Positions 24,395 through 32,900 of a stretch of DNA of 64,000 bases are shown piece after piece. Numbering within the stretch: position 1 is the stretch's first letter; every line of letters begins with the position of its first letter. Made by a program: the position numbers and the translations under genes. The notes beneath the pieces are model-generated. The model ran no database searches, was not told the DNA's origin, and was given only the letters and a program-made list of their open reading frames with translations. This DNA comes from Chloroflexota bacterium (lineage in GTDB: Bacteria > Chloroflexota > Anaerolineae > Anaerolineales > Villigracilaceae), in the NCBI GenBank assembly GCA_016235445.1, contig JACRLB010000003.1, forward strand, positions 62,001 through 126,000. The letters are read 5' to 3'.

Positions 24395-25990
24395 TTACGG
24401 AAAAGCCGTATAGATTTTATTGCCATGAGTATCATGGGCGGGATATAAGCCCTCGGCCAGTTGGAGGTAGATACTTTGCACGTCTTCGGACTCTGAGCCG
24501 AATTTGAACAAGGCAAGGACTGCATTCCCTGAATGGACATCCTGCTTAAGGGCCGCGACTCCTTTTTCGTATCCTTCACGCGGCAGGCCCGTCACAGGGT
24601 CAACGAGGTCGGGGAGAACGTAGCCTGGGCGGCCGGTGTAAAGATAAACAGGCCCGACCTGATTGCTGTAAATTTTTATGCCTTCGGGGAGCTGGCGCAA
24701 AAACAGCATGGCTTCAGAATCAAACCACACAAAGGATGCGTATCCCTGCCCGCCTTTGCGGAGTTGGGTAACGGTATTCGACATATCATAAACGGAAAGC
24801 GCGAGAATGGATATTGCGAACCCAGCCGCCAGCGCCCGCCAAAGGATGGCGCGTTTTTGCCAAAGCCAGAAAACAAACCAAACCAGCAGGACAAGCAGTG
24901 AAACATAGATCGGCGAATTGATTCGCAGTTTGAATTTTGTGCTGGCATCGAACAACAGCATGGATGAAAAGATGGAGGCCAGGTAGCCGAAGATGTATAA
25001 CGCGCTCGTGAAAGACAGGATTTCTGGTCTTTCTGTGGAAGGCTGGATGAATTTTTTCAAGCCTTTGTACGCGGCCCAGAGCAGTAACCCAATTGCAAGG
25101 GCAAAAAAAATAAAGACGAACAAATTTGGGATTTTTATCAGCGTGCGCCGCCAGGTTTCGACTGGAACAAGGAATTCGGAAAAATTGTAAATTCCGATTT
25201 CGATATTTTCGGCAGTGAGGGGATGGTAGACCAGCGTGCGGTTGGTGGCATTGTCTGCGACGAGTTTGTTGCGAAGGCTCCAGGCGAGGGCAAGGGGGAT
25301 GACGCTGGCGAGGAAGATGCCTGTGCTGGTTAATCGCTTGCGCCATGTGTCGTGCAAAAGGATGAGGGCCAATAAAAATGTGGCAAGCAGGGCGAGGCCT
25401 GCGTAGCGGGTGAGGTAGGCAAGGGCGGTGAGGATGGCGGTGAAGATGAGCCAGCCTCTGGAGTCAAGCGGCTTGCCGCTTGATGGTTCAGCAGTAAGCT
25501 GCTGAACTCCGGAATAATATTGCTCAAAAGATAAAAACGATGCCAGGCTGAAAAAGATGTAGAGCGGTTCGCTCATGGCCGCGGTGTGGACTCGGAAAAT
25601 GGAGGCGTTGAACAAAAATATCAAAGCCAGCAGTATGCCGGCAACTTGAGATTTGGTCATGCGCCAGCCGCTGAGGCCGAGCAGAAATATATTCGCGCCG
25701 AAAAGCAGGGAGTTGGCAAAGCGTGTGCCGCGCAGTGGGTCCAACCCGCTGAGGCCGATGAGGGCGAGGATGGAGGAAAAGCCGGGGGGGAAATGTGTAA
25801 CGGGCTGGTTGGATGCAAGCCAGGCTTCGCGGTAGCCATCCCCACTTAAGATACTGCGCGCGCCGGCAATGTATGCTATCGAGTCGTCGGAAAGGCTGAG
25901 GCCTTGCGGGGTTGCATACAGGGTGAGAAATGTCCCTAGTATGGCAAGCAGGCCGAGGATTAAGAATGAGGCGGCGCGGTCTTTGGTCAT
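24395..25990 (-). CDS. Polytopic glycosyltransferase, GT39/ArnT-like
   Basis: 531 residues with about ten or eleven hydrophobic segments. The first periplasmic loop holds LSDDSIAYIAGARSILSGDGY, with the acidic pair expected of polyprenyl-phosphate-dependent transferases (PMT_2 type), and MSEPLYIFFSLASF follows in the membrane core. It would move a sugar from an undecaprenyl carrier to a surface acceptor. An in-frame palindromic repeat (25458-25512) encodes the stretch SGVQQLTAEPSSGKPLDSRG between two membrane helices. The gene begins 9 bp from a gtgacagtcacc palindrome. Confidence 0.78.
   Translation of the reverse strand: MTKDRAASFLILGLLAILGTFLTLYATPQGLSLSDDSIAYIAGARSILSGDGYREAWLASNQPVTHFPPGFSSILALIGLSGLDPLRGTRFANSLLFGANIFLLGLSGWRMTKSQVAGILLALIFLFNASIFRVHTAAMSEPLYIFFSLASFLSFEQYYSGVQQLTAEPSSGKPLDSRGWLIFTAILTALAYLTRYAGLALLATFLLALILLHDTWRKRLTSTGIFLASVIPLALAWSLRNKLVADNATNRTLVYHPLTAENIEIGIYNFSEFLVPVETWRRTLIKIPNLFVFIFFALAIGLLLWAAYKGLKKFIQPSTERPEILSFTSALYIFGYLASIFSSMLLFDASTKFKLRINSPIYVSLLVLLVWFVFWLWQKRAILWRALAAGFAISILALSVYDMSNTVTQLRKGGQGYASFVWFDSEAMLFLRQLPEGIKIYSNQVGPVYLYTGRPGYVLPDLVDPVTGLPREGYEKGVAALKQDVHSGNAVLALFKFGSESEDVQSIYLQLAEGLYPAHDTHGNKIYTAFP
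25458..25512. repeat. Palindromic repeat inside the GT39-like gene
   Basis: ctggagtcaagcggcttgcc at the left and gcagtaagctgctgaactcc at the right give nested stems. Same family as 7810-7864 and 63369-63427. Confidence 0.7.
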
Positions 25991-25998
25991 GAAGCATA

Positions 25999-26032
25999 AG
26001 TGACAGTCACCTTCGCGAAGGTGACTGTCACT
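25999..26032. repeat. ggtgacagtca palindrome, copy 2
   Basis: agtgacagtcacctt and its complement flank CGCG, 34 bp and perfect. It sits immediately before the start codon of the GT39-like gene rather than after a gene. Confidence 0.75.
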
Positions 26033-26035
26033 CCA

Positions 26036-26197
26036 TTAACTCACCTTACGCAATCCGTGCCCGTAGGATGGGATACTCGCTCAAAAAATCTAACGCAAAG
26101 ACGCGAAGGCGCAAAGCGAAACAAAGCTTCGCGTCTTTGCGGCTTGGCGATAAAATTTTCGGTAGGGAGTTCATCCGTGCATAAGGTGAGTTCATTA
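26036..26197. repeat. MITE-like element, actcaccttacgca family, copy 1
   Basis: ttaactcaccttacgcaatc on the left is mirrored by gcataaggtgagttcattaa on the right. The interior carries the common phrase aacgcaaagacgcgaaggcg. Related ends bound elements at 29421-29569 and 46352-46487. Confidence 0.7.
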
Positions 26198-26206
26198 AAT
26201 CAAAAT

Positions 26207-27934
26207 CTATTTGACAGGCAAAAGATAGCCCTGGTCTTCGAGATAGCTCACGATGGCGCGGGCGTTATCTTCGGGGGAGGAGTTGAAGCCTTGCAGGGTG
26301 ATCTCAGGGTTGATCGGCGGTTCGTAGGGATCGTCCACGCCGGTGAAGCCCATGGGTTTGCCGTCTTGCATGGCCTGGCGCGCCTTGGCGTATAAGCCTT
26401 TCACATCGCGTTGTTCGCAGACTTCGACGGGAGTATCCATGAAAATCTCAATGAAGTTTTCGCCGACCATTTTGCGGGCTTCCTGGCGCGTGGCGCGGTA
26501 GGGGCTGATGGCCGCGCAAACGACTGCGCCGCCCGCGTGGACAATTTCGCCAGCCACAAAACCAATGCGGATGATGTTGGTGTCGCGGTCTTCCTTGCTG
26601 AAGCCGAGTCCCTTGGAAAGATGGGTGCGGACAACGTCGCCGTCGAGGATGGCGGTTTCACGTCCGCGCTCGAGGAGCAGGGTGGTGAGCACTTGGGTGG
26701 TGGCAGATTTGCCGGAGCCGCTCAGGCCGGTGAACCAAATTCCAAAACCCTGCTTGTGGCGGGGCGGGTACATCTCGCGCAAAATTTCGGCGGTCTCGGG
26801 GCGGGTGAACCATTCGGGGAGCAGTTTGCCCTTGGCAAGATAATCATCGCGAACCTGCGTGCCGGAGATGTTGGCAACTTTCGCGCCCTTGGGCACATCC
26901 TTCTCTTCCACGTAGCGTTCTTCATCGGGAAGGTAGACGAGCATTTCGAACGGAACCATCTTGACGCCGATCTCAGCTTCGTACTGCTTCATGATCTCTT
27001 GCGCATCATACGGACCGTAGAACGGTTTGCCCGTCGAATCATTTCCCGGCCCTGCATGATCGCGCCCGACGATGAAATGATTTGCGCCGTGGTTGCGGCG
27101 GATGATGGCGTGGAGGATGGCTTCCTTGGGACCTGCCATGCGCATGGCAAGCGGAAGCAGGCTGAGCGTGGTGTTTTTCTGGTCGTAGTGATTGTCCACC
27201 AAGGCCTTATAGGTGCGGACGCGGGTGTAGTGATCCACGTCACCGGGCTTGGTCATGCCGACGACGGGGTGAACGATGAGCGAGCCGTTCACCTGCGCGG
27301 CGGCGCGTTTGGTCAATTCTTCGTGAATGCGGTGCAGGGGGTTGCGGGTCTGGAAGGCGACGACGTTATCGTGTCCCATTTCTTCGAGCATGGTGCGAAC
27401 CTGGGCGGGGGTGTGGCGAAGGTTCACAAAATCATAATACCTGGGAAGATTCACCACCTTCATCGGGCCGGAGATGCAAACCTTGCCCCAGCGTCCCATT
27501 TCGGAGACCATGGGGTGTTTTGAGTCAGTGGTGCCGTATGCGAGTGCGGCTTCGGTTTCGGCGTCCCAGTGATAAATCTCGTCGAGGGTCATCACGGCGA
27601 TCAGGTCGAAGTTTGTATTTCGCAATGCCAGTTCTTCGCCAACGGTCGGCAGTTCTTTCGGGTCAGCCGTCAGGGTGACAGGAAGCGGGAAGAGGGTTCC
27701 ATCCGCGAGGCGCATTTCCTTGAGCACGCGGTCATAATCGGCCTTGCCCATGAAGGTTGCCAGCGGCGAAAACCCGCCCGTGGCGATCAGTTCGAGATCG
27801 CACAGGTTGCGCATGGTGATCTTGATGGAGGGAAGTTTCGCGGCGCGGGTGAGCAGTTCATCGCGCTCGGCGCCTTCCACAACCAGGTTTACCAGTTTTC
27901 CACCGTAGGGGGGAATCAATTTTGCTTTTGCCAT
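26207..27934 (-). CDS. Bifunctional ATP sulfurylase / APS kinase
   Basis: 575 residues make PAPS from sulfate and ATP in two steps. The sulfurylase (1-395) has QTRNPLHRIHEEL near 196, GRDHAGPGND near 290 and an N-terminal PUA-like region. The APS kinase (400-575) has P-loop GLSGSGKSA near 404, DGDVVRTHLSKGLGFSKEDR and ISPYRATRQEAR. The kinase motifs look intact, unlike the inactive fungal MET3 tail. No reductase for PAPS or APS is near, while three sulfotransferase genes are, so PAPS here most likely feeds sulfation rather than sulfur assimilation. Shine-Dalgarno tggag precedes the ATG. Confidence 0.95.
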   Translation of the reverse strand: MAKAKLIPPYGGKLVNLVVEGAERDELLTRAAKLPSIKITMRNLCDLELIATGGFSPLATFMGKADYDRVLKEMRLADGTLFPLPVTLTADPKELPTVGEELALRNTNFDLIAVMTLDEIYHWDAETEAALAYGTTDSKHPMVSEMGRWGKVCISGPMKVVNLPRYYDFVNLRHTPAQVRTMLEEMGHDNVVAFQTRNPLHRIHEELTKRAAAQVNGSLIVHPVVGMTKPGDVDHYTRVRTYKALVDNHYDQKNTTLSLLPLAMRMAGPKEAILHAIIRRNHGANHFIVGRDHAGPGNDSTGKPFYGPYDAQEIMKQYEAEIGVKMVPFEMLVYLPDEERYVEEKDVPKGAKVANISGTQVRDDYLAKGKLLPEWFTRPETAEILREMYPPRHKQGFGIWFTGLSGSGKSATTQVLTTLLLERGRETAILDGDVVRTHLSKGLGFSKEDRDTNIIRIGFVAGEIVHAGGAVVCAAISPYRATRQEARKMVGENFIEIFMDTPVEVCEQRDVKGLYAKARQAMQDGKPMGFTGVDDPYEPPINPEITLQGFNSSPEDNARAIVSYLEDQGYLLPVK

Positions 27935-28058
27935 TTCGTTACTCCATGAATTTTTTGTGTAATTAACGACCGAAGTCGTACTACGGGATTTTCAACAAGC
28001 GCAAATTATACTCCAAAATTCAGACGATGAATTTTGGAAATCAGTTCAAGGAAAAACT

Positions 28059-29090
28059 TCACAACGTTATCAAGCGCCCCTTATTTTGCGATTCATGAAT
28101 CGCTTCCACCAATTTTTGCACCCGCACGCCATCTTCCAGCGTGCAAGTTGGCTCTGCTTCGCCGCTCACCACTGCCACAAAATGCTTCATCTGCTCCAGG
28201 AACATGACATTGCGCTCCCAGCCATCGTCAAGCGGATACTCCTGCCACTCGCCGCCAGCTTTGATTCCCATACCCGTTGAAATGGCAAGCGATTCAGCAG
28301 ACGCCCTGTAAATTCGCGCCGCGCCGTCGGCGAGATTCCATTTCACCGTGCCTTTCGTGCCAATCACAGTGAAGTAATGTTCGGGCGGCTGTTGGGCAAA
28401 ATCCAAATGCAAACTGCCGAGCGCGCCGCCTTCGAAACGCAGGCCGATTTTGGCGGTGTCTTCCACATCCACTTCAAGGTCGCTGATCTGCGCGGTGAAC
28501 CCCCACACCGATTTCACCCTGCCCACCAGCCAGGGCAAATAATCCAGCGAATGACACTGCGTCAGCGCCACGCCCCCGCCCAGGTCGGAGCGCGAGGCGT
28601 AGCCCTTCCGATAATCCTCCCACGGATGCCAGGCGGGCAGATATTCCCCAAAATGCACATGCGCGGAGATCACCCGTCCGATCTCGCCGTTTGAAATTAA
28701 TTCTTTTGCTTTCATCAAACCAGGATGAAAACGAAATTGAAAAGCAACCAAAATTTTCGAGCCGCTTTTTTGGACGGCTGATTCAAGTTGACTTAATCCT
28801 TCGGTGGAATTGGAGATCGGCTTTTCGAGCAGGATGGCACACCCCGCCTCTGCCGCAGGGACGGCTGTTTGCAAATGCAAGGAAGTTGGGTTTGCAACGA
28901 TGACAGCGTTTGGTTTGTGTTTCTTCAGCGCTTCCCGCAGGTCTGTTTCAACAGGGTAGCCTGCCAGTTCATCATCCGGCAGGGTTGCGCGATGACTCCG
29001 CAAGAGAACAATGTCCTTTTCGCCAAGCGAAACCAAATTACGAAAATGTCTTCGCCCAATGGAGCCAAGGCCTGCAATTAAATATTTCAT
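28059..29090 (-). CDS. Gfo/Idh/MocA-family oxidoreductase
   Basis: 343 residues from ATG 29090 (MKYLIAGLGSIGRRHFRNL); the frame runs further upstream, but only this Met starts at the Rossmann fold. The dinucleotide site AGLGSIGRRH, the catalytic-lysine motif EKPISNS near 95 and the C-terminal sheet (VWGFTAQISDLEVDVEDTA) are typical. Such enzymes oxidise or reduce sugars and sugar nucleotides with NAD(P). Placed after the PAPS synthase gene in the same direction, it probably modifies a glycan precursor. Confidence 0.85.
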   Translation of the reverse strand: MKYLIAGLGSIGRRHFRNLVSLGEKDIVLLRSHRATLPDDELAGYPVETDLREALKKHKPNAVIVANPTSLHLQTAVPAAEAGCAILLEKPISNSTEGLSQLESAVQKSGSKILVAFQFRFHPGLMKAKELISNGEIGRVISAHVHFGEYLPAWHPWEDYRKGYASRSDLGGGVALTQCHSLDYLPWLVGRVKSVWGFTAQISDLEVDVEDTAKIGLRFEGGALGSLHLDFAQQPPEHYFTVIGTKGTVKWNLADGAARIYRASAESLAISTGMGIKAGGEWQEYPLDDGWERNVMFLEQMKHFVAVVSGEAEPTCTLEDGVRVQKLVEAIHESQNKGRLITL

Positions 29091-29101
29091 CGTCACCTTC
29101 C

Positions 29102-29362
29102 TAAGAGAGCGTTTCTTAAGTCCGAAAATTGAGAAAGAAAAGAGCATTAACCACAGAGAACACGGAGTCCACAGAGGCTTTTTAAGGTTTTTTCTCCGTG
29201 CTCTCTGCGGTAAAAAGCCTTTAAGAAACAGTCTCTAAGAGAGTGTTTCTTAAGTTCTTGTTTGGACACGGATTACACGGATTCTCACGGAAAGAACCTT
29301 TAATAAATCCGTGTTTGTCAGTGTAATCCGTCCAATCTGTGTACTTAAGAAACAGTCTCTAA
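29102..29362. repeat. Two tandem MITE-like elements, agagagtgtttcttaag family
   Basis: Each unit opens with taagagagYgtttcttaag and closes with ttaagaaacagtctctaa. Unit 1 is 29102-29238 and unit 2 is 29237-29362, sharing the junction. The interiors differ: one has ccacagagaacacgg, the other ccgtg/cacgg stems. TAA at each boundary may be a 3-bp target duplication. Confidence 0.75.
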
Positions 29363-29420
29363 ACGCAACACTTGCGCCGTACGCCAGTGCGGTGAGGACA
29401 CAAAGGTCACGAGGGTTTTT

Positions 29421-29569
29421 AATTCACCTTACGCAGTTTTTAGAAAATGCGCGTGTTTTTCCCTCACCCCACCCCTCTCCCGAAGGGAGAGGGGACTCCC
29501 TTCCCCTTCGGGGGAAGGGTTGGGGAAAGTGCCCGTTAGGGTATGAGGGCGCGTAAGGTGAGTTATTAA
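29421..29569. repeat. MITE-like element, actcaccttacgca family, copy 2
   Basis: ttaattcaccttacgcagtt is mirrored by gcgcgtaaggtgagttatta, with a CTCACCC-type GC-rich palindrome in the middle. Its inner phrases (tagaaaatgcgcgt, aaagtgcccgttagggtatg) are repeated in the copy at 46352-46487. This and the preceding units fill the 520-bp gap. Confidence 0.75.
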
Positions 29570-29610
29570 GTTTTTCCTTTGTGTACGTCGTGTCCTTCGT
29601 GTTTAATTTC

Positions 29611-30645
29611 TTACCAATTCAAATCTTTTTCATACTTCCATTTGACCAGCATTTCCCCCGCCGCTTCCTTGAAAATGGATTTGTCCTTTTCGGTGAAGAG
29701 TCTTTGCCAGTTGCCCGCCTGCCCTTTGGGGAGGAAGGATGCAATGCCTTCGTTACGCTGTGCCTGCCATTCTTCATCGGGGTTGGAGGTCATTTCAGCG
29801 CGGAGGGATTTGTCCAGCGATTTCGCAATTTTTTTCACGCCGAGGAATTTCCAAAACCTGCTCATTTCATCGAAAGGTTTTTCAAGCAAATCTTCGTAGC
29901 GCATTCCAAAGTAATTTTTTCCGTAAAGTCTTTGCGCTTCATTCTCGGTCTCCTGCAAATTTTTCACCCAGCCTTGCGCCACGCGGCGGATGAAGGTTTC
30001 GGTGAAAATGGAACGAGCGCCGTTGGTGAAGGAAGTTTGGTCCTTTCGTAAATCTTCGATGATGCGTTTATCTTCCGCGCTGAGGAATTTGGATTCTTCC
30101 ACAAAATTGCGGAAGCGTTCCGAGATGAGCACATCCCGCCCGTCACGGACGATGTAGACCAGTTTCGCATCGGGGTAGATGGTGTGCATGTCGCGCACGG
30201 CTTGCCCATGAATCGTGGACGAGGGGCTTTTATCCCCGACGATCATTTTGCCTGCGCGGGCGGCGTCACGTTCCAGGATGAAGTCTGCGGCGGCGCGCAG
30301 AACGAGCGGCGAAAGATCGCGTCCCTGATTCCAGCGGTTGGATTTGCGCGCCAGCCACTCTTCTGCTTCGGGCGTGTTGACGAGGGATTTGAGCAAAGGT
30401 TGGCGCGTGAAAAAATGCGCCTGATAATTTCCGTGGACTTCAGGGTGCAGGCGCGCAAGCCGTAAGAGCAGGGTCGTCCCTGAGCGGGCGTGGCCGAAGA
30501 TGAAGAACTTCTCACGCGGGAAGAACTGCCTGATCTCTGCCACTTCTTCAGGGGTGATGGCAGGGATGGGATTGCGGTTTTTCTTTTTGGGGTCGCCTTT
30601 GAGGAGAATGCGGGCGGCGGATTTCAGACGGGAGAGGATTTCCAT
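29611..30645 (-). CDS. Sulfotransferase 3 (Sulfotransfer_3-like)
   Basis: 344 residues of a different branch from the other two. FIFGHARSGTTLLLRLARLH near 48 is the 5'-phosphosulfate loop, YIVRDGRDVLISERF near 164 the 3'-phosphate motif, and FGMRYEDLLEKPFDEM the acceptor-side helix. The last stretch, FTEKDKSIFKEAAGEMLVKW, echoes the C-terminal module of sulfotransferases 1 and 2. A PAPS-dependent glycan sulfotransferase is the natural reading. It starts 8 bp after the AbiEii-like gene, so the two are probably cotranscribed. Confidence 0.82.
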   Translation of the reverse strand: MEILSRLKSAARILLKGDPKKKNRNPIPAITPEEVAEIRQFFPREKFFIFGHARSGTTLLLRLARLHPEVHGNYQAHFFTRQPLLKSLVNTPEAEEWLARKSNRWNQGRDLSPLVLRAAADFILERDAARAGKMIVGDKSPSSTIHGQAVRDMHTIYPDAKLVYIVRDGRDVLISERFRNFVEESKFLSAEDKRIIEDLRKDQTSFTNGARSIFTETFIRRVAQGWVKNLQETENEAQRLYGKNYFGMRYEDLLEKPFDEMSRFWKFLGVKKIAKSLDKSLRAEMTSNPDEEWQAQRNEGIASFLPKGQAGNWQRLFTEKDKSIFKEAAGEMLVKWKYEKDLNW

Positions 30646-30653
30646 TTATTGGG

Positions 30654-31334
30654 TTATTTCCACAATTTTTCTAATCGCTTGCGTCCCGCTTCGATGGCTT
30701 TTGTTTCCAAAAATTTTTTCATTTTTGACCATGATATTTTATCCAGCATTTGCGGCATGGGCAAAGTTTCAGCATCATCAAAATAGGATAAAGCGCGTAC
30801 TGCGCTGACAGGAAACGAACGCACTTTGGCATATTTGACTGCTGCGACCTGAAATAATGAATCCAACGAAACGTGTTGCAAAATGAAGTACAAATCCACC
30901 ATATCTTTGCGTGTGCCACGATTGATAATGGCGGCGAGTTTCATTGCCCCGATCTCCTCTACACTGGCAAGGCGCACGTTGTTCACCAATAGTGTTGGCT
31001 GCACCAACGGGTATAAATTCAAACGAAAGAAACTAACTCCAACCCCGCGCCAGACAACCACAAAAGTCGAGTCTTTGTCGTACGTTATTTCAAGGGTTGG
31101 GTCATCCAAAACGGAACGCAGAACGGATCGTTGATCGGGATCCACAGTTTTCTCATTGTCAGAAAAAAAATCCAAATCTACAGAGAAACGATGACCGAAA
31201 TGCAAAGCCAGCCCCGTTCCACCCGCCAGGTAAAAATCGTTGACAAGGTTAAGTTTATTAATAAGGTGAAAAGCATCCTGTGTTGCAGGCGTTAGGGCTT
31301 TCCAGTGCGGTTTCTTAAGGATTAATGATTCCAT
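30654..31334 (-). CDS. AbiEii/AbiGii-type nucleotidyltransferase (toxin-like)
   Basis: About 226 residues from ATG 31334 with aagggg before it. FYLAGGTGLALHFGHRFSVD, followed at once by LDFFSD, shows the GG-[T]-x(n)-D-x-D signature of the DNA-polymerase-beta-like AbiEii family. ASVEEIGAMKLAAIINRGTRKD-type helices complete the fold. Relatives are toxins of type IV systems that block growth, some acting on tRNA. The start overlaps the end of the small upstream gene, the usual arrangement of these pairs. Confidence 0.82.
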   Translation of the reverse strand: MESLILKKPHWKALTPATQDAFHLINKLNLVNDFYLAGGTGLALHFGHRFSVDLDFFSDNEKTVDPDQRSVLRSVLDDPTLEITYDKDSTFVVVWRGVGVSFFRLNLYPLVQPTLLVNNVRLASVEEIGAMKLAAIINRGTRKDMVDLYFILQHVSLDSLFQVAAVKYAKVRSFPVSAVRALSYFDDAETLPMPQMLDKISWSKMKKFLETKAIEAGRKRLEKLWK

Positions 31335-31636
31335 AGTTCCCCTTTGGTGGTGGAAAACGGTGACTTTCTCCACCGACGAATGCCAAGTAGTTTTCGCCAA
31401 TAATTAAACGTGACAGGTTTTAACCAACGTTCACCGTATTCACGCAGAAATAAACGAATGCGTTTGCTGTGATAGATATCAAACGCCCAACGGATTTCGT
31501 CCCAGGTGCCAAATTCCAGGATGCGCTGGATGATCAGGTTTGCATCACGGGCAATATCGAGCCGCGCAAGATCATATTCCTGAAAATAGGGCTTCAAACC
31601 AATAGGGATTTGCGGTGAAGATAATGGTCTGTGCAT
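31322..31636 (-). CDS. Small partner protein of the AbiEii-like gene (antitoxin candidate)
   Basis: 104 residues, helical and basic, with IARDANLIIQRILEFGTWDE, AFDIYHSKRIRLFLREYGER and NYWRKLLGI. Short proteins with this W-D-E...R-x-F-L-R pattern (DUF6922-like) often precede AbiEii genes. It overlaps the next gene by 13 bp. I infer an antitoxin role from position alone. TATAAT lies 6 nt before its ATG. Confidence 0.65.
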   Translation of the reverse strand: MHRPLSSPQIPIGLKPYFQEYDLARLDIARDANLIIQRILEFGTWDEIRWAFDIYHSKRIRLFLREYGERWLKPVTFNYWRKLLGIRRWRKSPFSTTKGELWNH

Positions 31637-31642
31637 ATCGGT

Positions 31643-31648
31643 ATTATA
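31643..31648 (-). promoter_or_regulatory. Putative -10 box of a leaderless transcript (AbiE-like pair)
   Basis: A perfect TATAAT on the minus strand is separated from the ATG at 31636 by only accgat. Confidence 0.6.
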
Positions 31649-31661
31649 ACCCCGAAGAATT

Positions 31662-32111
31662 TTATCTCTTCCAATTCAACATGACCAGCCCGGCGAGACA
31701 GACGAATATGCCAGCGATATTGACCCATGAAATTTTATCTTTGAAAAAGATGATCGCCACGGGGAGCAAAATCAACGAGGCGGCGACGTTGACAAGAACA
31801 GCGGCGATTCCCAAATTCCAGCCTGCGCGGTAGGTGAGCAGGAAGCCGAATTCGATGCCGACGATGGCGAGGGCGAGCAGGAAACTGCTCCAGTTGAGAT
31901 TCTTTAATTCGGAGATGAATCCATTGTCGGCGGGGAAAAGAAGCGCGATGATCCACGTCACGGCGAGGGCGGCGGCATACGTCACCAAAAGAGAGATCGG
32001 GAAATTCACATTCGGCGGCGTGCTTTTGGCGGCGAAATGATAGAGCGCGCTGGAGCAAATTGCGAGTGTGATGGAAAAATAAAAAAGGAACATGGGGCGT
32101 TTTTCGCTCAT
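31662..32111 (-). CDS. Single-domain EamA/SMR-like membrane transporter
   Basis: 149 residues with four or five membrane helices: about 9-25, 38-60, 74-95, 98-120 and 127-145. The final helix pair IIFFKDKISWVNIAGIFVCL is the hallmark of EamA repeats (a lysine-bearing loop before the last helix). One repeat unit implies a dimer. EamA and SMR proteins export small metabolites, and members of this size also flip lipid-linked sugars (ArnE/ArnF type), which would suit the glycan island. Substrate unknown. Confidence 0.7.
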   Translation of the reverse strand: MSEKRPMFLFYFSITLAICSSALYHFAAKSTPPNVNFPISLLVTYAAALAVTWIIALLFPADNGFISELKNLNWSSFLLALAIVGIEFGFLLTYRAGWNLGIAAVLVNVAASLILLPVAIIFFKDKISWVNIAGIFVCLAGLVMLNWKR

Positions 32112-32132
32112 GGCGTGGATGGCGGCGAGCCG

Positions 32133-32732
32133 TTATTTGAAATTGATGGTTTCTTTGGTGACGACCACGTGATAGACCAGGCTGGGGTCGGTCATGCACA
32201 GAATGACGGCTCCTGTTCTGGCAACGGAGGGCACGTCTCCTTCGACCCAGGCGTAGCCCCAGTAACAGCCTGCCAGCGCTCTGATCGAAACCACGCCTCC
32301 CCGGCCAAGCGGGGTTGAATAGTTGACGCATTCTCCCTTGTCGTTTGGCACGTTCATTCCGAGCGTAAGGTTGACTTGTCCCTGGGATTTGTTTTCAACT
32401 TCAATGGTGGTTAATTTTCCCTTTGGCTCCAGCGGCGGGACCTGGTTGCAGATATCGGCGGTGGGGAGAACTGCTGTGGGTTGAGCAATGGTTGGGATGA
32501 TTGGGAGTGGGGGCAGGGTTGGGGTGAACAAGGCTGTCGGTTCGGGCGTGGAGGTGGGGGGAATGGCTGTGGCTGTGGGAAGCGCGGCCTGTGTTTGGGT
32601 GATGGCGATCCATGCGGCGGCGACGGCGGTGTTGGCGATATCATCTGAGTTTATGTCTGGTTCGGCAGAACCGCAGGCAGACACGGCGATGATGATTAAA
32701 GTTGAAACAATGTACAGGAATTTCTTTTTCAT
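32133..32732 (-). CDS. Lipoprotein of unknown function
   Basis: 199 residues from ATG 32732 (Shine-Dalgarno ggag); an upstream extension of the frame is repeat-derived. The signal MKKKFLYIVSTLIIIAVSAC precedes an acidic stretch and a long Thr/Pro/Ala linker, then a domain of about 90 residues with LTTIEVENKSQGQVNLTLG and CYWGYAWVEGDVPS. Three Cys lie in that domain. It resembles small surface beta-sandwich proteins but no family is clear. Confidence 0.6.
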   Translation of the reverse strand: MKKKFLYIVSTLIIIAVSACGSAEPDINSDDIANTAVAAAWIAITQTQAALPTATAIPPTSTPEPTALFTPTLPPLPIIPTIAQPTAVLPTADICNQVPPLEPKGKLTTIEVENKSQGQVNLTLGMNVPNDKGECVNYSTPLGRGGVVSIRALAGCYWGYAWVEGDVPSVARTGAVILCMTDPSLVYHVVVTKETINFK

Positions 32733-32900
32733 GTGGTTCTCCAAGAACCCATTTTTACCACAAAGAAAATTTTTTCGAACACGGATCACACGGGAAACTG
32801 CACTGCAAAAACCTTTTTTAACCACGAAGTTCACGAAGGAAGTTCAAAAGCGAAAGACTTTTTTGCAGTGGAGTCATTCGTTAAACCCGTGTACAAAGAA

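Noticed and set aside
26411-27523. 370-codon + strand frame antisense to the sulfurylase/kinase gene
   Set aside because: It is Gly/His/Phe-rich and has no domain; the minus-strand enzyme is unambiguous.
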